From: Euwallacea fornicatus
Taxonomy: Eukaryota; Arthropoda; Insecta; Coleoptera; Curculionidae
DNA length: 64,000 nt
NCBI RefSeq assembly: GCF_040115645.1
Contig: NC_089554.1
Location: forward strand, 558,001 to 622,000
Direction of reading: 5' to 3'
The notes below the pieces were generated by a model. It ran no database searches. It was not told the DNA's origin and saw only the letters and a program-made list of their open reading frames with translations. Positions 45,765 to 58,227 of the stretch are shown here, piece after piece (the first letter of the stretch is position 1; each line of letters opens with the position of its first letter). The position numbers and the translations under genes are program-made.

Positions 45765-47645
45765 TCCAATATCTCAACAAATGTGCGATGTTGGAAAAAA
45801 AGTTTCGTACAAAAGCCTTTAGTATGTAAAAGGTCCGCATTTTAAAATTGTTTTGAAATCTGCAGAAACCCTCATAACAGTGTGGCAACAACAAATTAGA
45901 TTTTTTTAAATAGAAGCCCCCCCCCCCCCTCACCCCAATTTTTTGCAATTCTAGGATTTCTCATTAGATTTTAAGGTCAATTTATGTAAGCTACCCTATT
46001 TTTAAAAGTTACCGTTTCCAAATTAGTCGGGGAAACTTTGGCAGCTGCAAGGTTTCACAGAAGTCGGTGCTGTGCCCTAACTGCTGCGAATTTCGAAATC
46101 GGTCTTCTGGAGCTGAAACGGGACTTAACAAGCTATGTTTTCACGTATTCGAATATGAGAGAAAATCTTTCACAACTATAGAAATATGCTTTCAAATTTG
46201 CATGATTTAAAACGTCAATAACTGGCTTATTTGAAATGGAATGCCCCAGTTTTCCTAACGGCATCGTGTTCAGAGGTCAAAAATATATAACCTTTGTTAA
46301 TATTACCCTATCTCTAAACTCAGCCATTTCTGAGTTGCCGAAAATTGTCCCCTATTGGCTCTTAAATGTTTTGATAGTTGCGTGAGTGACGTCAGCAGTT
46401 ATATTTTTACAGGAAATACAGTTTTTTACGTGTTTGGATTGTTTGAAAGTTGGTAATTAGTTAAACAAAACTAATCTGAATTTAATGTTAAAATGTCAAA
46501 TATTATGATTTATGATAATTTTTTTATTTTATTTAAGTGCAATTTGACTTAATTGCTGTTCTTTGCCTCTAATTTTGAATTTGCTTAATGGTATTCATAG
46601 TGGGCGCGAATGAAAAAAATTGTTTGTTTGCGACAAGTCTTTAAAAACGATAATTTTCTGAAAGACGTCAACTCCGAAAACAAGCTTTTAAAAATTTGTT
46701 AGAACTATTTTTTGAACATGAAATGTAGGTTATCAAAGGCCCGAAGGTGTAAAAATTAGGCTTAGGAAATAAACTGAATTAGAAGGTATGCTAAAAGTAA
46801 CAGAAAATCCTCATACATAAGAAAGAAAAATTTTCTCTTTTTATGGGGTTACGTTAAAAGTGAATGAAAAGTGAATACAAAATTGCCGCGATAACAAAAG
46901 ATGACATAAAGCAACGAATTAATCAAGTATTTCAAAATAGTAATAATTATATGTTAAATAATGCGAACATGTCATTCGAAAGACGAATTGAAACCTGTAT
47001 AAATGTAAATGGATATCATATTGAACAGCTGATTTGGTCATAATTTTTCGACCAAGTTTTAGTTTTTAATATCATTCAAAAGATGGACAATTCATCAAAT
47101 TAAAAATAATATATTCATAATAACATAATTCAGTCATATAATTTTTTAACAAAATATGCAATAACTGAAAAAGTAGTACTTTTGAAATCTGAACACGAGG
47201 CTGTTGAGAAAATTGAGGCATTCCGGTTGAAATAAGCAACTTATTGGCTTTTGAAATCATGCAACTTCGGAGGCATATTTTGATGGTTTTGGAAGACTTT
47301 CCCTCAGATTCAAATACGTCAACACATAGATTATTAAGTCCTATTAAGGCTCCACAAAATCGACTTCGGAATTCGTAGCGGTTAGTGCACTGCACCGATT
47401 TCCATGGGGCATTACAGCTGTTAAAATTTTCAAATTTTCCCGACTAATCCGGAAACAGCAACTTTTATCGGTAATGTACCTCACATAAACTGACCATAAG
47501 ATCTAATTAGAAATCGTAAAACAGCAAAAAATTAGAGATGTTCTCATATCAATAAATCTAATTTGTTATTGTCACATTTTTTTATATATTAAAAACTTTT
47601 GTAAGAAACTTTTTTTTCTAAATTGTATATTTGCTGAGATATTGG
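45765..47645. mobile_element. Foldback element with about 0.5 kb arms
   Basis: Left arm about 45765-46290 and right arm about 47180-47645 are inverse copies: tccaatatctca(g/a)caaa, tacaaaagYYtttaRtatRta, caacaaattagattt, gattagtcgggRaaa, and gaattYcgaaRtcggtct pair in order. Translating either arm gives related peptides (for example CEFRNRSSGAETGLNKLC against YEFRSRFCGALIGLNNLC), which shows the length of the match rather than a gene. The middle (46290-47180) has no recognised domain. Arms are clearly diverged, so the element is old. A C-tract lies at 45919-45931 in the left arm. Confidence 0.75.
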
Positions 47646-47852
47646 ACTTTCTCACATTAAGTAGCCACCTTGCATGTATGTCGAAAAGCGCGTCGATTTT
47701 AATATGCAAAGCGTGAAAGGTTAGGTATTGAGGATGGTTTTTTATTAATATATTCGAATGTTCTGGAGATAAACAAATAAAATATTGTATTTTATTATAA
47801 CTGCTTGTGCTCGTTCTTAATCTTTGTAAAGAAATTTATACATTTTTCCAGT

Positions 47853-48412
47853 GGCGGATAATACAGGGAGAGAATGCTTAAAAAGTACCTAAGCTTTTTT
47901 GAATTTCACTTTAGTGACGAGTTCATAGGAAGATATTAAAATTGAAGATTTTTAAATAAAAAACCTACCCTTGTTGGAAGTTAAAATCTCCAGATATTTT
48001 TCACAAAATTGAGACTTAACTAATCAATGGATATGTTTTATTAAATAAACATCAGATTTAAAATCCTTTTTATTCATTTTCATTAACAATAATTGTAATT
48101 AAATACTGTTCCGGTAACAACGAAAACCACCAGGCTTTATTAATAAACGCTGTCATGACGGAAATGTCAAAAATAAATATTTTTTCATATGAAAATTATC
48201 TAGATTTTAAGTCTCATATTTATTTAATTTTAAAAAATTTACGAAAACTATTGAAGATTTCGACTTTCAACAAGTGTAACTTTTTTATGTAAATATTTTC
48301 ATATTTAATATTTTTTCCATAGAATCGTCATTAAAATCAAATACAAAAAGTATAGGTTTATTTTGAGCACTACCCCCCTACCCACTCCTTGCTCCTGGCA
48401 AATATAGACAAT
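47853..48412. repeat. Second inverted repeat, about 0.56 kb
   Basis: The left half (gaagatattaaaattgaaga, cttgttggaagttaaaatct, acaaaattgagactta) pairs with the inverse of the right half (cttgttgaaagtcgaaatct, taaattttttaaaatta, atgagacttaaaatc). The outer parts pair weakly (acagggagagaatg with the inverse of aggagtgggtaggg). Arms are about 200 bp and diverged. It is non-coding and probably another foldback element. A loosely similar pair of words (ttattcattttcattaacaa, aaatactgttccggtaacaa and tttatttattttcaaacgtc, aaatactattctcaggaacc) lies at 48075 and 48470. Confidence 0.6.
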
Positions 48413-50745
48413 TTTTTAATAGATATTCAGAATCAACATAAAAAGTTATAATAAAATACAGAACGTCTTTTATTTATTTTCAAACGTCTTGAAAACATGA
48501 ATAAAATACTATTCTCAGGAACCAACCTTTCAAATTATGAATATAGAAAATGAAGCGCTTTTCGATATATGTTCATATGAAGTTTTCGTAATATTTTGGA
48601 ACCTAAATTACGTGGTTGAATTTATGGCATTATGTTCAGAGATCTTGTATAATTAATTAAACAATATCCATATATTCATTTAACCAGCATTGGCGTGTTG
48701 ATTGAATCGCTAACTCAAACATTGAAAACCCTTACGTTCATACTGCGGTTTAAGTTACCCCTTTCCGGCGGATTAGGAAACCCCAACTTCCCTCTTAAAT
48801 CTTGTTTCACATTCATGTTTAGGAAAGCAAATTTGTCTAAAGCCTTTAAGGAGCGATACTGAAAAGAAAAAAGTTGATAAATGAAATTTTTAAGTGTAAA
48901 TTATGTAATTCTAAAATGATTTAATTAGACATATCTGACATATATGACAACATGTTATTTCTGAAAAAGCTTTGTATTCTGGACCAAGCAGAGTAATGCA
49001 ATTACTCCGGTGTCCAAGTCTTTGATGCAATTTTCTGTCCGTGATTAAAAACTGGATTTCTAGCTACAATTTGGCTCTGGACGTATATACTCGCATCACT
49101 GCTAATTTCAAGGGAGCTTTGTATAGAAAGGGCTATTAGTTACCCTTACTTTCTACAAGTATACACGAGATAATATTAAGCTATCGTTTATTAGTTTCAC
49201 GGTCCATTTCCTGTACTAAAACGCATTACAGCCGGTTCTCTTAAACCGATATCGACATGGCAGATGATCGAGTTAAAGCCATATCTAAAATAAAAGGGCA
49301 CTTTCCGAAAATATCATTACAAGGGTTTATGTCAAGAGAACGTTACCTTTAAGTATCGGAATTTTTCACGGAAAAACGGAGAGCTCTTAAAGTGTGTTTG
49401 AAGTCTAACGCTTATTGGTAACCTTATACTTTTCGCTTAACCAGAGGGGTCGTTTATGTGAAAAGAATTTTAGAAATCCTTCCATCCAACGATGAAAGAG
49501 CCTGATTCAAAAATAACGAGAAGTGCTTTTAATGATTTTTGTCCTTAGAGCATTGATTTACATTCCAGGAATATTGCAGTAATGAGGAAAAGTACAACAA
49601 TAATCCGCTTTCCTGTTTGTTTCAATGAAAACAAACAAGGAAATTCGACTTCGAAAAATTTCCTTTGCAAAGCACATTGCATCTGCAGTTCCATTTCAAG
49701 CTACATAAAAATATCTCGTATTCTTATAGGACCATTACAATTTCACAAGGTTCTATCTTTTATTTGCAGCATGCATTAATCTTGCATAGTTTAAATGATA
49801 TGTTTTAGGGTTTGGTATTTGCACTACTTTTCTGGAAACTGAAGTGATTCACAAGTGACCTTAATCAACAAGCATTTCACAGGGCTACGTAGCGTCGGGT
49901 TCAATTTTAGTTCTGCGAGTTTGGGAGGTTTGCCTATTTTCCAGTTGGCCGGATTTACCCTCTGGAATCTAACTTAGGGATGTAGTCAGGATAATGTGAT
50001 TTGATGACATTCGGAAACAACAGAACAATAGGAACAAAGGACAAAAATATTCTCAAAAAGATATCCTCATAGACGTGAATGAAAATACGCCTTAATATTA
50101 GGAGTATCGTATCATTCATATTATTGGTTTTTAAAATCAAATTTTTTCGTTGTCTTATGATTCATATTCCGCCAACGGCTTAAGACGTGAAAAAATTTTA
50201 AATTAAATTTATACCGTTTCAGACAATCAGCCAAAAGGCATTCGCATAAGCAATAAGAAGTATAATCAGCGGCAAGAGTGTGAAAGGAAATATTCAAGAA
50301 ATTTGTTCAAAACCATTGATTGACCACATGGAAAGTTGCCTTGAAGTGAATGCCGCCTTTGAATCGATTCTGACAGAATTGAAATTTAAGTGCGAACATT
50401 TGAGTATATTCCAGACATTTTGGGCTTCAAAATATTAAAAATACACAGGCGTAGATCGTTGAAAAGTTTAATTTTCAGGATATTAAAAATCACTGATCAG
50501 TTTCTAAAAAATGGTGCAGAATGAAACCAATTTAATGCCTCGTTTCGCATAATTCAGGCGTTACTCAAATTTAATTAACACATTTCAGTCGTTTTTCAGG
50601 CTTTACAAACTACAAAACGTTAATGATTTATTGACATAGATTGTCCAAAAATTTACTTTTCACTCTTTTAAAAATCCCCAAATATGCAGATGAATATACG
50701 ACAAGACTCAATTAATTTAACGCCTCTTCTTAGACGGTCCTTATA
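48413..50745. other. Unassigned region
   Basis: No gene, transposon or RNA gene recognised. Open frames of 60-65 codons (49582-49779, 49955-50140) show no motif. Some stretches, for example 49200-49560, look compositionally complex and may be single-copy intergenic or intronic DNA. Confidence 0.4.
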
Positions 50746-51162
50746 TGTATGTAGGTGTTTTCGTTGTTGTCTAGGGGAATTTTGGGGTTCTTCAATGATA
50801 ATCATGTTAACTTAGCGATACGTATATTGGATAATGAGGTAGACTAGAGTTTACGAGAAGAACTAAACGCGGGCGCGACTTCTTAGTCTCGAGTGACGGG
50901 CCGAAGAACCAGAAGTCGATCAGTAATGAATAGAAAAAGAGAGAGCTTCTCATTCTTCCTACCTTTAAATAGACCCATCCATGGCTGTAAACCATGGACG
51001 CACTCCGTCTAAAGCTCAAAAAGAGGCCTGTAAGCCGCCCTCCCTGGCGGACCGTTCCGCTCACATCTGGTCAGAACTCAGGGTAATGGCCAACAACGAC
51101 CATGGATGTGTCATTACCGTGAATGGCCTTCGGATACTTTCTACCCCTTAATTTATAATCTA

Positions 51163-52594
51163 CACTGATTTTCAAAAAAATCGCAACACCAAGAAGAACA
51201 CATCGTACACGTTTGTAATTCTGGCATTACGCTGGGACGGGTAATAGATAAAAACGATCAAAATATCAAAAGAAAATTATTGTGAATAAGTGAAAAAATT
51301 TAATAATAATTTAATAATGGGTGGTATCTCCTCTTAAATTAATACATTCCTGTAAGCGACGTGGCATGCTTAAAATTAAATTTTCAATATCTTTCTGTGA
51401 TATTGTATCCCAGGCAATCTGCACCTGCTCGCGGAGTTCATCTATGGTCTCTGGAGGGCGAGCTAAACACGTTGAAGTCTCCGACCCAATATATCCCATA
51501 CATGCTCTATTGGGGACAAATCTGGAGACCGAGCTGGCCAAAGCAAAGTAATCCAAATTTTCAGCTTCCAAATACCTCAAAGTATCGTTGGCTACGTGTG
51601 GTCGCGCATTATCCTGTTGAAATGTGTTTCCAGGATGGTCGTGCATGTATGGTACAAGAACCGGTTCTAAGACACTATTAATGTACCTCTGAGCATTTAA
51701 TCCATCATAAATGAAAAGAAGAGGAGACCGACTACCATACTGGATGGCACCCCAAACCATGACACCTGGTGTTAAACCAGAATGACGCCTTTCTAAAAAG
51801 TCCAAATTTAATCGCTCTCCTCTGCGTCTTCTAACACGTAACCATCCATCAGATCGCCATAAACAAAATCGGCTCTCATCACTGAACACGATTCTTCTTC
51901 ATTCATCCACCCATTGCACTCTCAGACGACACCACTCCAGTCGGTCCACCCAGTGGTTTCGTGATAATGGAAGCCGACGCATAGGACGATATGAATTTAG
52001 TCCAAAACTTCGAATTCTGCGATACATCGTACTAAGGGAGACTCTTCGATGTAGGGTTGCTACCCAGTTAGCACCAAGAGACGGAATTGTTTCAAACGGG
52101 GCGCCTGTCGCTGAACGACGAAGTCGCCGGTCTTCGCGTTGGTTCGTCATTCTTGGACGGTCACTACCACGATGACGATTTACTGACCCTTCGTTAAACC
52201 AATCTCTCCAAGCTCTTATCACTGTTGATGCGTTTCGATCCAATCTACGTGCAATTTCGCGGAAAGGTAAACCTGCCTCATGCATACCAACAATTCTTCC
52301 CCTTTCAAAGGGAGTTAACTGCCGATAAACTGCATTTTGGCGTACACGAGGCATTTTGCACTATTACACATTTAATATGGTACTAACAATAATACTTTTA
52401 TCGCTATCCGCCTGTAAAAAATTTTGCAAAAAGAACGATCGTCACAGATAAAAAAGTAAAGAAAAACTTCATATCGCATTAAAATACGAACTTGACATTT
52501 TTATCATTTTTTTCTCTTTACAAGTCTAAAATCATACCAAAATTTCAAATACATACAATGCGTTCTTCTTGGTGTTGCGGTTTTTTTGAAAGTC
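51163..52594 (-). mobile_element. Tc1-like element, sister copy 2
   Basis: The plus-strand left end CACTGATTTTCAAAAAAATC, then GCAACACCAAGAAGAACACA, follows TA. The other end reads GGTGTTGCGGTTTTTTTGAA and then AGTC, after which the last bases of the repeat (AGTG) are missing and LTR sequence resumes. It is the inverse of 16644-18076 with few differences. Loss of the terminal bases would prevent normal excision from this end. Confidence 0.92.
51311..52354 (-). pseudogene. Tc1-like transposase, copy 2, same lesions as copy 1
   Basis: The frame starts MPRVRQNAVYRQLTPFERGR and stops after 151 codons at the same TGA (51899-51901) found in copy 1, directly before RRIVFSDES. The second half has FSDES, VMVWGAIQYG and FQQDNARPHVA, then slips frame at the same place as copy 1 (near 51548). 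Here a further two-base gain near 51468 brings the frame back to DELREQVQIAWDT and the natural end GDTTHY. The replaced window contains the catalytic Glu (IEHVWD), so the protein would still be inactive. Four of the first 151 residues differ from copy 1 (Arg/Cys, Arg/Lys, Pro/Ser, Arg/Gln). Confidence 0.93.
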
Positions 52595-52627
52595 GCATCT
52601 CGATCTGGATCCCAAATCCTACATGTA

Positions 52628-54350
52628 TATTCCTATCAATTGTAATGTTGTGACTTGAAATTGCAAAATAAATAGTTACAGTTGTAGATAGTGCAAAAGT
52701 TCATTTCTCTTTGATAATTAAATCACTAATGTGTATGTTCTGCAAATTTTGCTTGAATTTATACTTTGTTGGGTATGAGCTGAGATTGTTCACATTTCAG
52801 TGCAAAATTTCGATTATCCAGATATTTTCCCCTGCGAAATATCAACAATTCATAAACATATATGGCCGAATAGTTTATCTTACCATGAAAATTTTGCTTG
52901 ATTTATTTAATTTAATGCCACGTTTGGTATTTCCATTACATTGTTCAAATTTAAGTACATTTGTGTAGATCGGAACGTTGACCCATTTATGTGATTTCTC
53001 TATCTCAAAAACGATAATGAAAAAAACTTAATATAATTTTATGAGTACAAGCTTTCCTGTGTCAAACATTGTGTCACGTAAGCCTTAAATTTCTTTTTAG
53101 TAATTTTCAGGTAAAAGAGTCAGTTCGCTTTTTGAATTCTGTGACAAATCCATTTGTCCAAGTGATATTGAAAATCACAAGAAGGCAGTCGCTAGCAGAG
53201 CTAAGAAGTTATTAATAAAAAATTTATAAGCTTGAAAAGATTGTTTAAACTCTTCGATTTCTTGTAAAAGGCGTATAAAGATTCGATGAAATTCAATATA
53301 TGACAACTGATGGGTCTGTAAGATCAGTTGAGTGCAATGGGAATCCCATTTTTGGGGGATATATGATTTATTTAAAAGTATACAGGGTGATTATACATTG
53401 TGAAAACCTTTTTGAGTATGAAATTCATAGGGAATATTTAGGATCATTCTATTGGAAAAGATGTGTTGCTACAAATAAAGATGTTTTGGTCAAGAGCTGC
53501 ATCATTACTCACAAATTAATTAAATTATCTAACAAAAAGCAAAATAAGCATTGCAATATGAGCGCTAACTAATTGCAAAGTGCTGCGTCCATTAATCTCA
53601 AGTTAAACGAGACAAAAATGCCTTTAACAACCTCTTAATTGAGGGCTTTAAAGGGCCAAATAGCTGAAGCTCAATTATTAGGAATCGGAGAACTAGAATT
53701 TCTCCCAATTTGGAGTGTAACCCTGACTTTGTTCGTCATTCGAAAGATTGAATTTATACATTAGCGATCTGGGACACGGCCGAAGGGCTAAAGGGTATAC
53801 CATTAGCGACTTAATTTCACCGACAAATATCCAACTAAAAGTAAAATAAATTAAGCCGACATAGACAGGAAGCAAAAAGGGTCCTAAAAGCCTGAGCATG
53901 CACGGTGAAACAAATAAATAAATCAGATCCGGCTAAAGGCGTTTATTTAATTACTTTTCTGGTGTGGCCGAACTCTCGGGTCTAGCACAAAAAAAGATGG
54001 ATTAGTCCGCAGCCCAACAGCTGAGCAAGCCGTATGCTGTAAGTGGGGTAATTACTTTTCTTTTGGACGAAATTAATTTTGAAAATTATTTTTATACGAA
54101 AAAAAAAGAATACGAAATGAGGAGGTTGGTATGGGAATCGAGAATTATTAGTCTTCAGTAAAAATTTGGAAGGGCAAGCTTTCTTTTCTGCGTAACTGAT
54201 AGTTTCTGTGTAATGAAAGATACACGTTAATGTGTTTTCAAACATCGGTGACTATTCAGCAAAGTTATCTATCTAGAAAAATACAAAAAGCACATACTTA
54301 TAAGCTTATGAAGATTGAGGCAACGATTGGCATATTATGACGATTGACAC
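52628..54350. other. Unassigned region left of the BEL element
   Basis: No gene recognised. TACAGGGTGATTATACATTG at 53381-53400 resembles a CAGGGTG transposon end. Between 53640 and 54000 the DNA is more complex and less AT-rich, with no repeats visible, possibly single-copy. Frames of 68-90 codons carry no motif. Confidence 0.4.
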
Positions 54351-54963
54351 TGTTAAGGGGTTTCTTCGATAAATGAAACCACGAAAAAGTCTATTTGGTT
54401 TACATAAAATGCACTGTATTTGACTTGCACTTATATCAAATAATGAAAGAGTTTTGGTCTAAGTAGGAAGAGGGAGAATGCTTAATTGGGCGGGTTACAC
54501 ACTATGATTTTGATCACATCCCGACACCGATACAGCTTCCACATGAAGAGAAGAAAAAAGAGAGCAAAAGCTACTTCGATTATCCCTTAAGTACTAAACC
54601 CGAGGAATTCCAACCAGGGGCGCACCACCACCAAGAACCCTTACGGGCTATGGCTATGTTGCATCCCATAAATCGCGGCCATCTGGGGATCTCTGTACTA
54701 GTCGCTTTTCTGAGAATATTGCAAGCCCAACAAAATGCCCATTATGGCAATAATCCCGACCGAGAAAGCTTCCTTTGACTAGTAGCATATTCCCCAGACA
54801 AAACGTACCCTTAGTTTTGGCCTGATGGGCCATGTGGTCTGGTACCCAGATAGTATTCTCTGAATAAGTATCGCCGTACATGGGAGTAACTTAATGGATA
54901 AAATACAAATACATAAAAAAACAAAATTAACAACAAAAAACTAACAACTTGAAGTTCCTAACA
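54351..54963 (-). repeat. BEL/Pao 3' LTR
   Basis: 613 bp, TGTTAAGGGG to CCTAACA on the plus strand. It matches 60609-61231 with scattered substitutions and small indels (for example atgcactgtatttgac here against atgaattatatttgac). LTR divergence is clearly above zero, so the insertion is not recent. The polyprotein stop codon lies within its first bases on the minus strand. Confidence 0.93.
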
Positions 54964-56541
54964 TGCCCCCGGCCTTGAAACGCTTGCAGCGTCTTCAACG
55001 ACAGTGTTCATCGGTAGGGGATATATCTTACTAAAAGATCGTTTCACCAAACCACTGGAAATCCTTAAGGTAGCCGGATGATTCAATCCATTCTAACCAA
55101 AATGTACTGCCAATATTCGTCCCATACGCCATTTAGAGGGAGGAAGGTTATCATTCTTGACAAGTACAAGTACTCCTTCCTGGACGTCCTGCTGACGTAT
55201 CTTCCATTTGACCTTCTGCTAAAGCTCGCTGATGTACTCCTTACTCCATCGCTTCCAAAAGTGGTGTCTGATGTGTTGGATTCTTTGGAACACTGACAGC
55301 CGATTCGCAGGAACATGTTGCAGGTCTGAGGCGGGTAGCTCCGTGAGACTTCTTCCAATCAGCAAATGAACGGTTGATAAGGGAGTTAGGTCATTGGGAT
55401 CTTGAGACAAGAGAGACAGAAGACGGGAATTGAGTATTGATTCGATTTGTGCTAATAAAGAGATAAATTGTTCGATGGTCAAGTTGGCATTTCCCGCTAC
55501 TCTTTTTAGGTGGTGCTTCACTGACTTGACACCCATCTCCCAAAGACCTCCAAAATGAGGCGATTGGGCAGGTATAAAGTGCCATTGCACCCCTTCCCAA
55601 GCATATGAATCAGACAATTTGCAAAATTCTTTAATCAAGAAATTGCAGAGTTCTGCCAATTCTCTATTGGCGCCGACGAAATTCGTGCCGTTATCTGAGT
55701 AAACGTAGATGGGTCGACCACGCCGAGACTCAAACCGGCGAAAGGCAAGCAGAAACGACTCACTGCTGAGATCAGAAACTAACTCCAAGTGCAAAGCCTT
55801 CGTCGCAAAGCATATGAATACACTTACATAGCACTTCGACAATCTTGAGCCGCGACCCTTTTTATTCCGAATATTGAGAGGACCCATGTAGTCCACTCCC
55901 ACAACTGAAAATATGCTTCCACCAAATTAAGCGACTTGTTGGAAGGTCACCCATTATAGGCGCCAAACAATGAGGGTTGAATCGCGAACAGGTAATGCAG
56001 CTCCTAACAATGGACCGAATCAAATTGCGCGGCACGATTACCCAATATTTTTCCCTTAGGGATGCGAGCAATAGTCGAGGGCCGACGTGCATTAGTCTTT
56101 TATGCTCATGCTCGCACAACATCCATGTCAAACGACGTTTTGGAGACAAAAGCATGGGATCCTTCTTATCAAATTGATAAGGCGAGTTTCGCAGCCTTCC
56201 CCCTACCCTCATTATGCCCTCACCATCTAGAAAGAGACTCAAACTCAATAGCTTACCCTTTGGATGCAAGGCGACCTCTTGCTGAGGCAATCGAACTCGA
56301 CTGGAAAGCTACTTCTTTGTGAAGTCCTAACCAACGTTTTAATTGCCTCATTTATTTCCAACTTAGATAATGGGCCGCTGACGACGACCCCTTTTAACAT
56401 CCTTGATCGACAATTGCTAACGAATCGAAGGATGTATGCTACGATACGGCTCAATGAATTGAATTCAGAGTAACGCTCGAAAAAGTAGTCCCCTACGGAA
56501 ACAAAAGCAACAACCCCTTTTGGAACGCGAACCTCGGGCAC
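54958..56541 (-). pseudogene. pol: BEL/Pao integrase and C-terminal DUF5641-like domain
   Basis: The connector (VPKGVVAFVSV, YSEFNSLSRIVAYILRFV) precedes the zinc-binding HEHKRLMHVGPRLLLASL, KYWVIVPRN and CITCSRF (H-H-C-C). The core has GVDYMGPL (Asp), YSDNGTNFVGA (Asp) and SPHFGGLWEMGVKSVK (Glu), the D,D,E triad that inserts the cDNA. Frameshifts occur near 56250-56290 and near 55900. The tail continues past TAG codons (CAG expected at one) as WKIRQQDVQEG, VLVLVKNDNLPPSKWRMGRI, LAVHFG, HPATLRISSGLVKRSFSKIY and ends SVSRPGAC. Its stop codon (54958-54960) lies inside the LTR. The purine-rich AAGGCCGGGGGCA just before the LTR is a likely polypurine tract. Confidence 0.92.
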
Positions 56542-56607
56542 CTCCTTAGGTCCTTCAGACGCACTTGGCCAATGACTTTCCCTGGAATGAAGAAAGGAAG
56601 GGCCATT

Positions 56608-57960
56608 CCATCAAAGACTCAACTCAATAGGTTCACTGGGAAAGACTCCCTTCGATAACAAGTCAGCCGGGTTTCCTTTAGTGGGGACGTGACGCCATTC
56701 ACAATCCACTGTAAGTGATTGGATTTGTGATACCCGCGCGCTTACAAAGACCTTTAGGCTGCTGGGAGACATTTTTAGCCAACTCAAGACGATGGTTGAG
56801 TCTGACCAGCACACCTGCCTAAAAAATTGCAATCTAGTGGAAGCCATTATCTTGCTTATAAGTTTGGCCTCTTCCAATGCACCGCACAGCTCCAAGCGAG
56901 GGATAGTCAGGGATTTCAAAGGACTCACCCTGCTTTTGGCGCATAATAACCTCACGGTTATATCGCCGTTTCTATCGATCGATCTGACGTAGACAGCTCC
57001 ACCATAAGCGTCCTCACTAGCGTCAGAAAAACCGTGCAACTCATGGCACACAGCATCCACGCATGCAACGTGACGATAAATGTGAGCCCCATTGAGGCTC
57101 GGCAGCTCACTCCGGAATTTTGTCCAAACTGTATGCAAATGGACAGGGACTGACTCATCCTACGATAACCCTTCTTGCCAAAGTTTTTGAATGAGGATTT
57201 TTGCGATAATTATAGCAGGAGACAGCAGACCCAAGGGGTCGAAGACTTGCGATATACTTGACAAGATGGTACGTTTTGTTAACTTCACGTTTGTCTCAAA
57301 AACCTGAATTTCATAAGACAAAACATCTGACGAACAATGCCAGGTTAAACCCAAAATCTTAACCCTATCGTTCCCATGAAAATCTAGCACCCGAAAATCC
57401 TCATTTTCTTGACTTACCGAACGTAGTATAGCTGGTTCGTTGGAAAGCCATTTTCGCAATTGAAACCCACCACCTGACAATGCGGCGGAAACCCTATTAC
57501 ACACTTTGATTCCTTCCTCAACCGAATCTATTGAATAAAGGAAATCGTCAACATAGAATGACGATTTTATTACCGAGGATACATCAAGCTCGCTCTTCTC
57601 TGTTACTTGATGTAGACACCTTACGGCTAAAAAGCTGGCACTGTCTTGCCCGTATGTGACGGTGTTCAACTCAAAAACCTCGATAGGATCTGAGGGCGAT
57701 TCCCTCCAAAATATCCGTTGCAAAGAACGTTGTGTAGGCTCCACAGATACTTGTCTAATCATCTTGGCGATATCCGCCGATACCACAAACCGGAATTCGC
57801 GAAAACGAATCAAAATATCAAACAAGTCCAGTTGGATCACGGGACCAACCATTTGCAAATCGTTTGGGGATTTCCCTGTTGAAGACGGCATGATACAATC
57901 AAATACGACCTTCAATTTAGTGATGCAGCTTTCTGCTTTAATCACAGGGTGATGAGGCAT
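56608..57960 (-). pseudogene. pol: BEL/Pao reverse transcriptase and RNase H
   Basis: Reading continues from the protease through EEHYQRTHRC, DGRFTVAIPFK and LQRFLSLKRKFSRDPALREE, then a TAA at 57961-57963, to MPHHPVIKAESCITKLKVVF. Reverse transcriptase motifs are SSTGKSPNDLQMVGPVIQ, FVVSADIAKMIRQV (Tyr of the usual KMYRQV is Ile), QRIFWRE and the catalytic FYVDDFLYS (YVDD at about 57544-57555). RNase H has FSDASEDAYGGAVYVRS, SRVSPLKSLTIPRLEL, WSDSTIVLSWL and RHVPTKGNPADLLSKG. A TAG (57157-57159) stands for Trp between GLS and DESVP. TGA (56608-56610) replaces a Trp before WNGPSFL. All lie in one frame. Confidence 0.93.
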
Positions 57961-58227
57961 GTATTAAGAGACACGATCATCCACATAAAACACCCTAGTC
58001 ATGTGCCCAAGACTCGAGTATTCACGCATGAATCCACAATATTCTTCCCTCAAAGCTGGATCCCGGCTGAACTTACGCTTTAGCGAAAGGAACCTTTGGA
58101 GAGCTTTCGTCTTCGAATCCCCCAAGTTAGCGACGGGATGCTTAAAAGGGATAGCAACCGTGAAACGGCCGTCGACCGAACACCTATGCGTTCTTTGGTA
58201 ATGCTCCTCACATTCGAGCTCCTCTGC

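Larger units (their letters stand above)
50750..52623 (-). repeat. LTR interrupted by a Tc1 element
   Basis: The unit begins TGTAGG (50750) and ends CCTACA (52623), with TGTA on each side (50746-50749 and 52624-52627). Its LTR parts are 50750-51162 and 52595-52623. They share with the LTR at 44085 the ordered words gttgtctaggg, ttaac(tt)agc(g/a), a CATGG(A/G)CG core, and gcatctcgatYtgg next to the CCTACA end. The inserted Tc1 element is 51163-52594. Read on the minus strand, a TATA-like tctatttaaagg lies near 50970. No internal retrotransposon region is present. Similarity to the other LTRs is patchy, so I call it a relative rather than the same subfamily. Confidence 0.65.
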
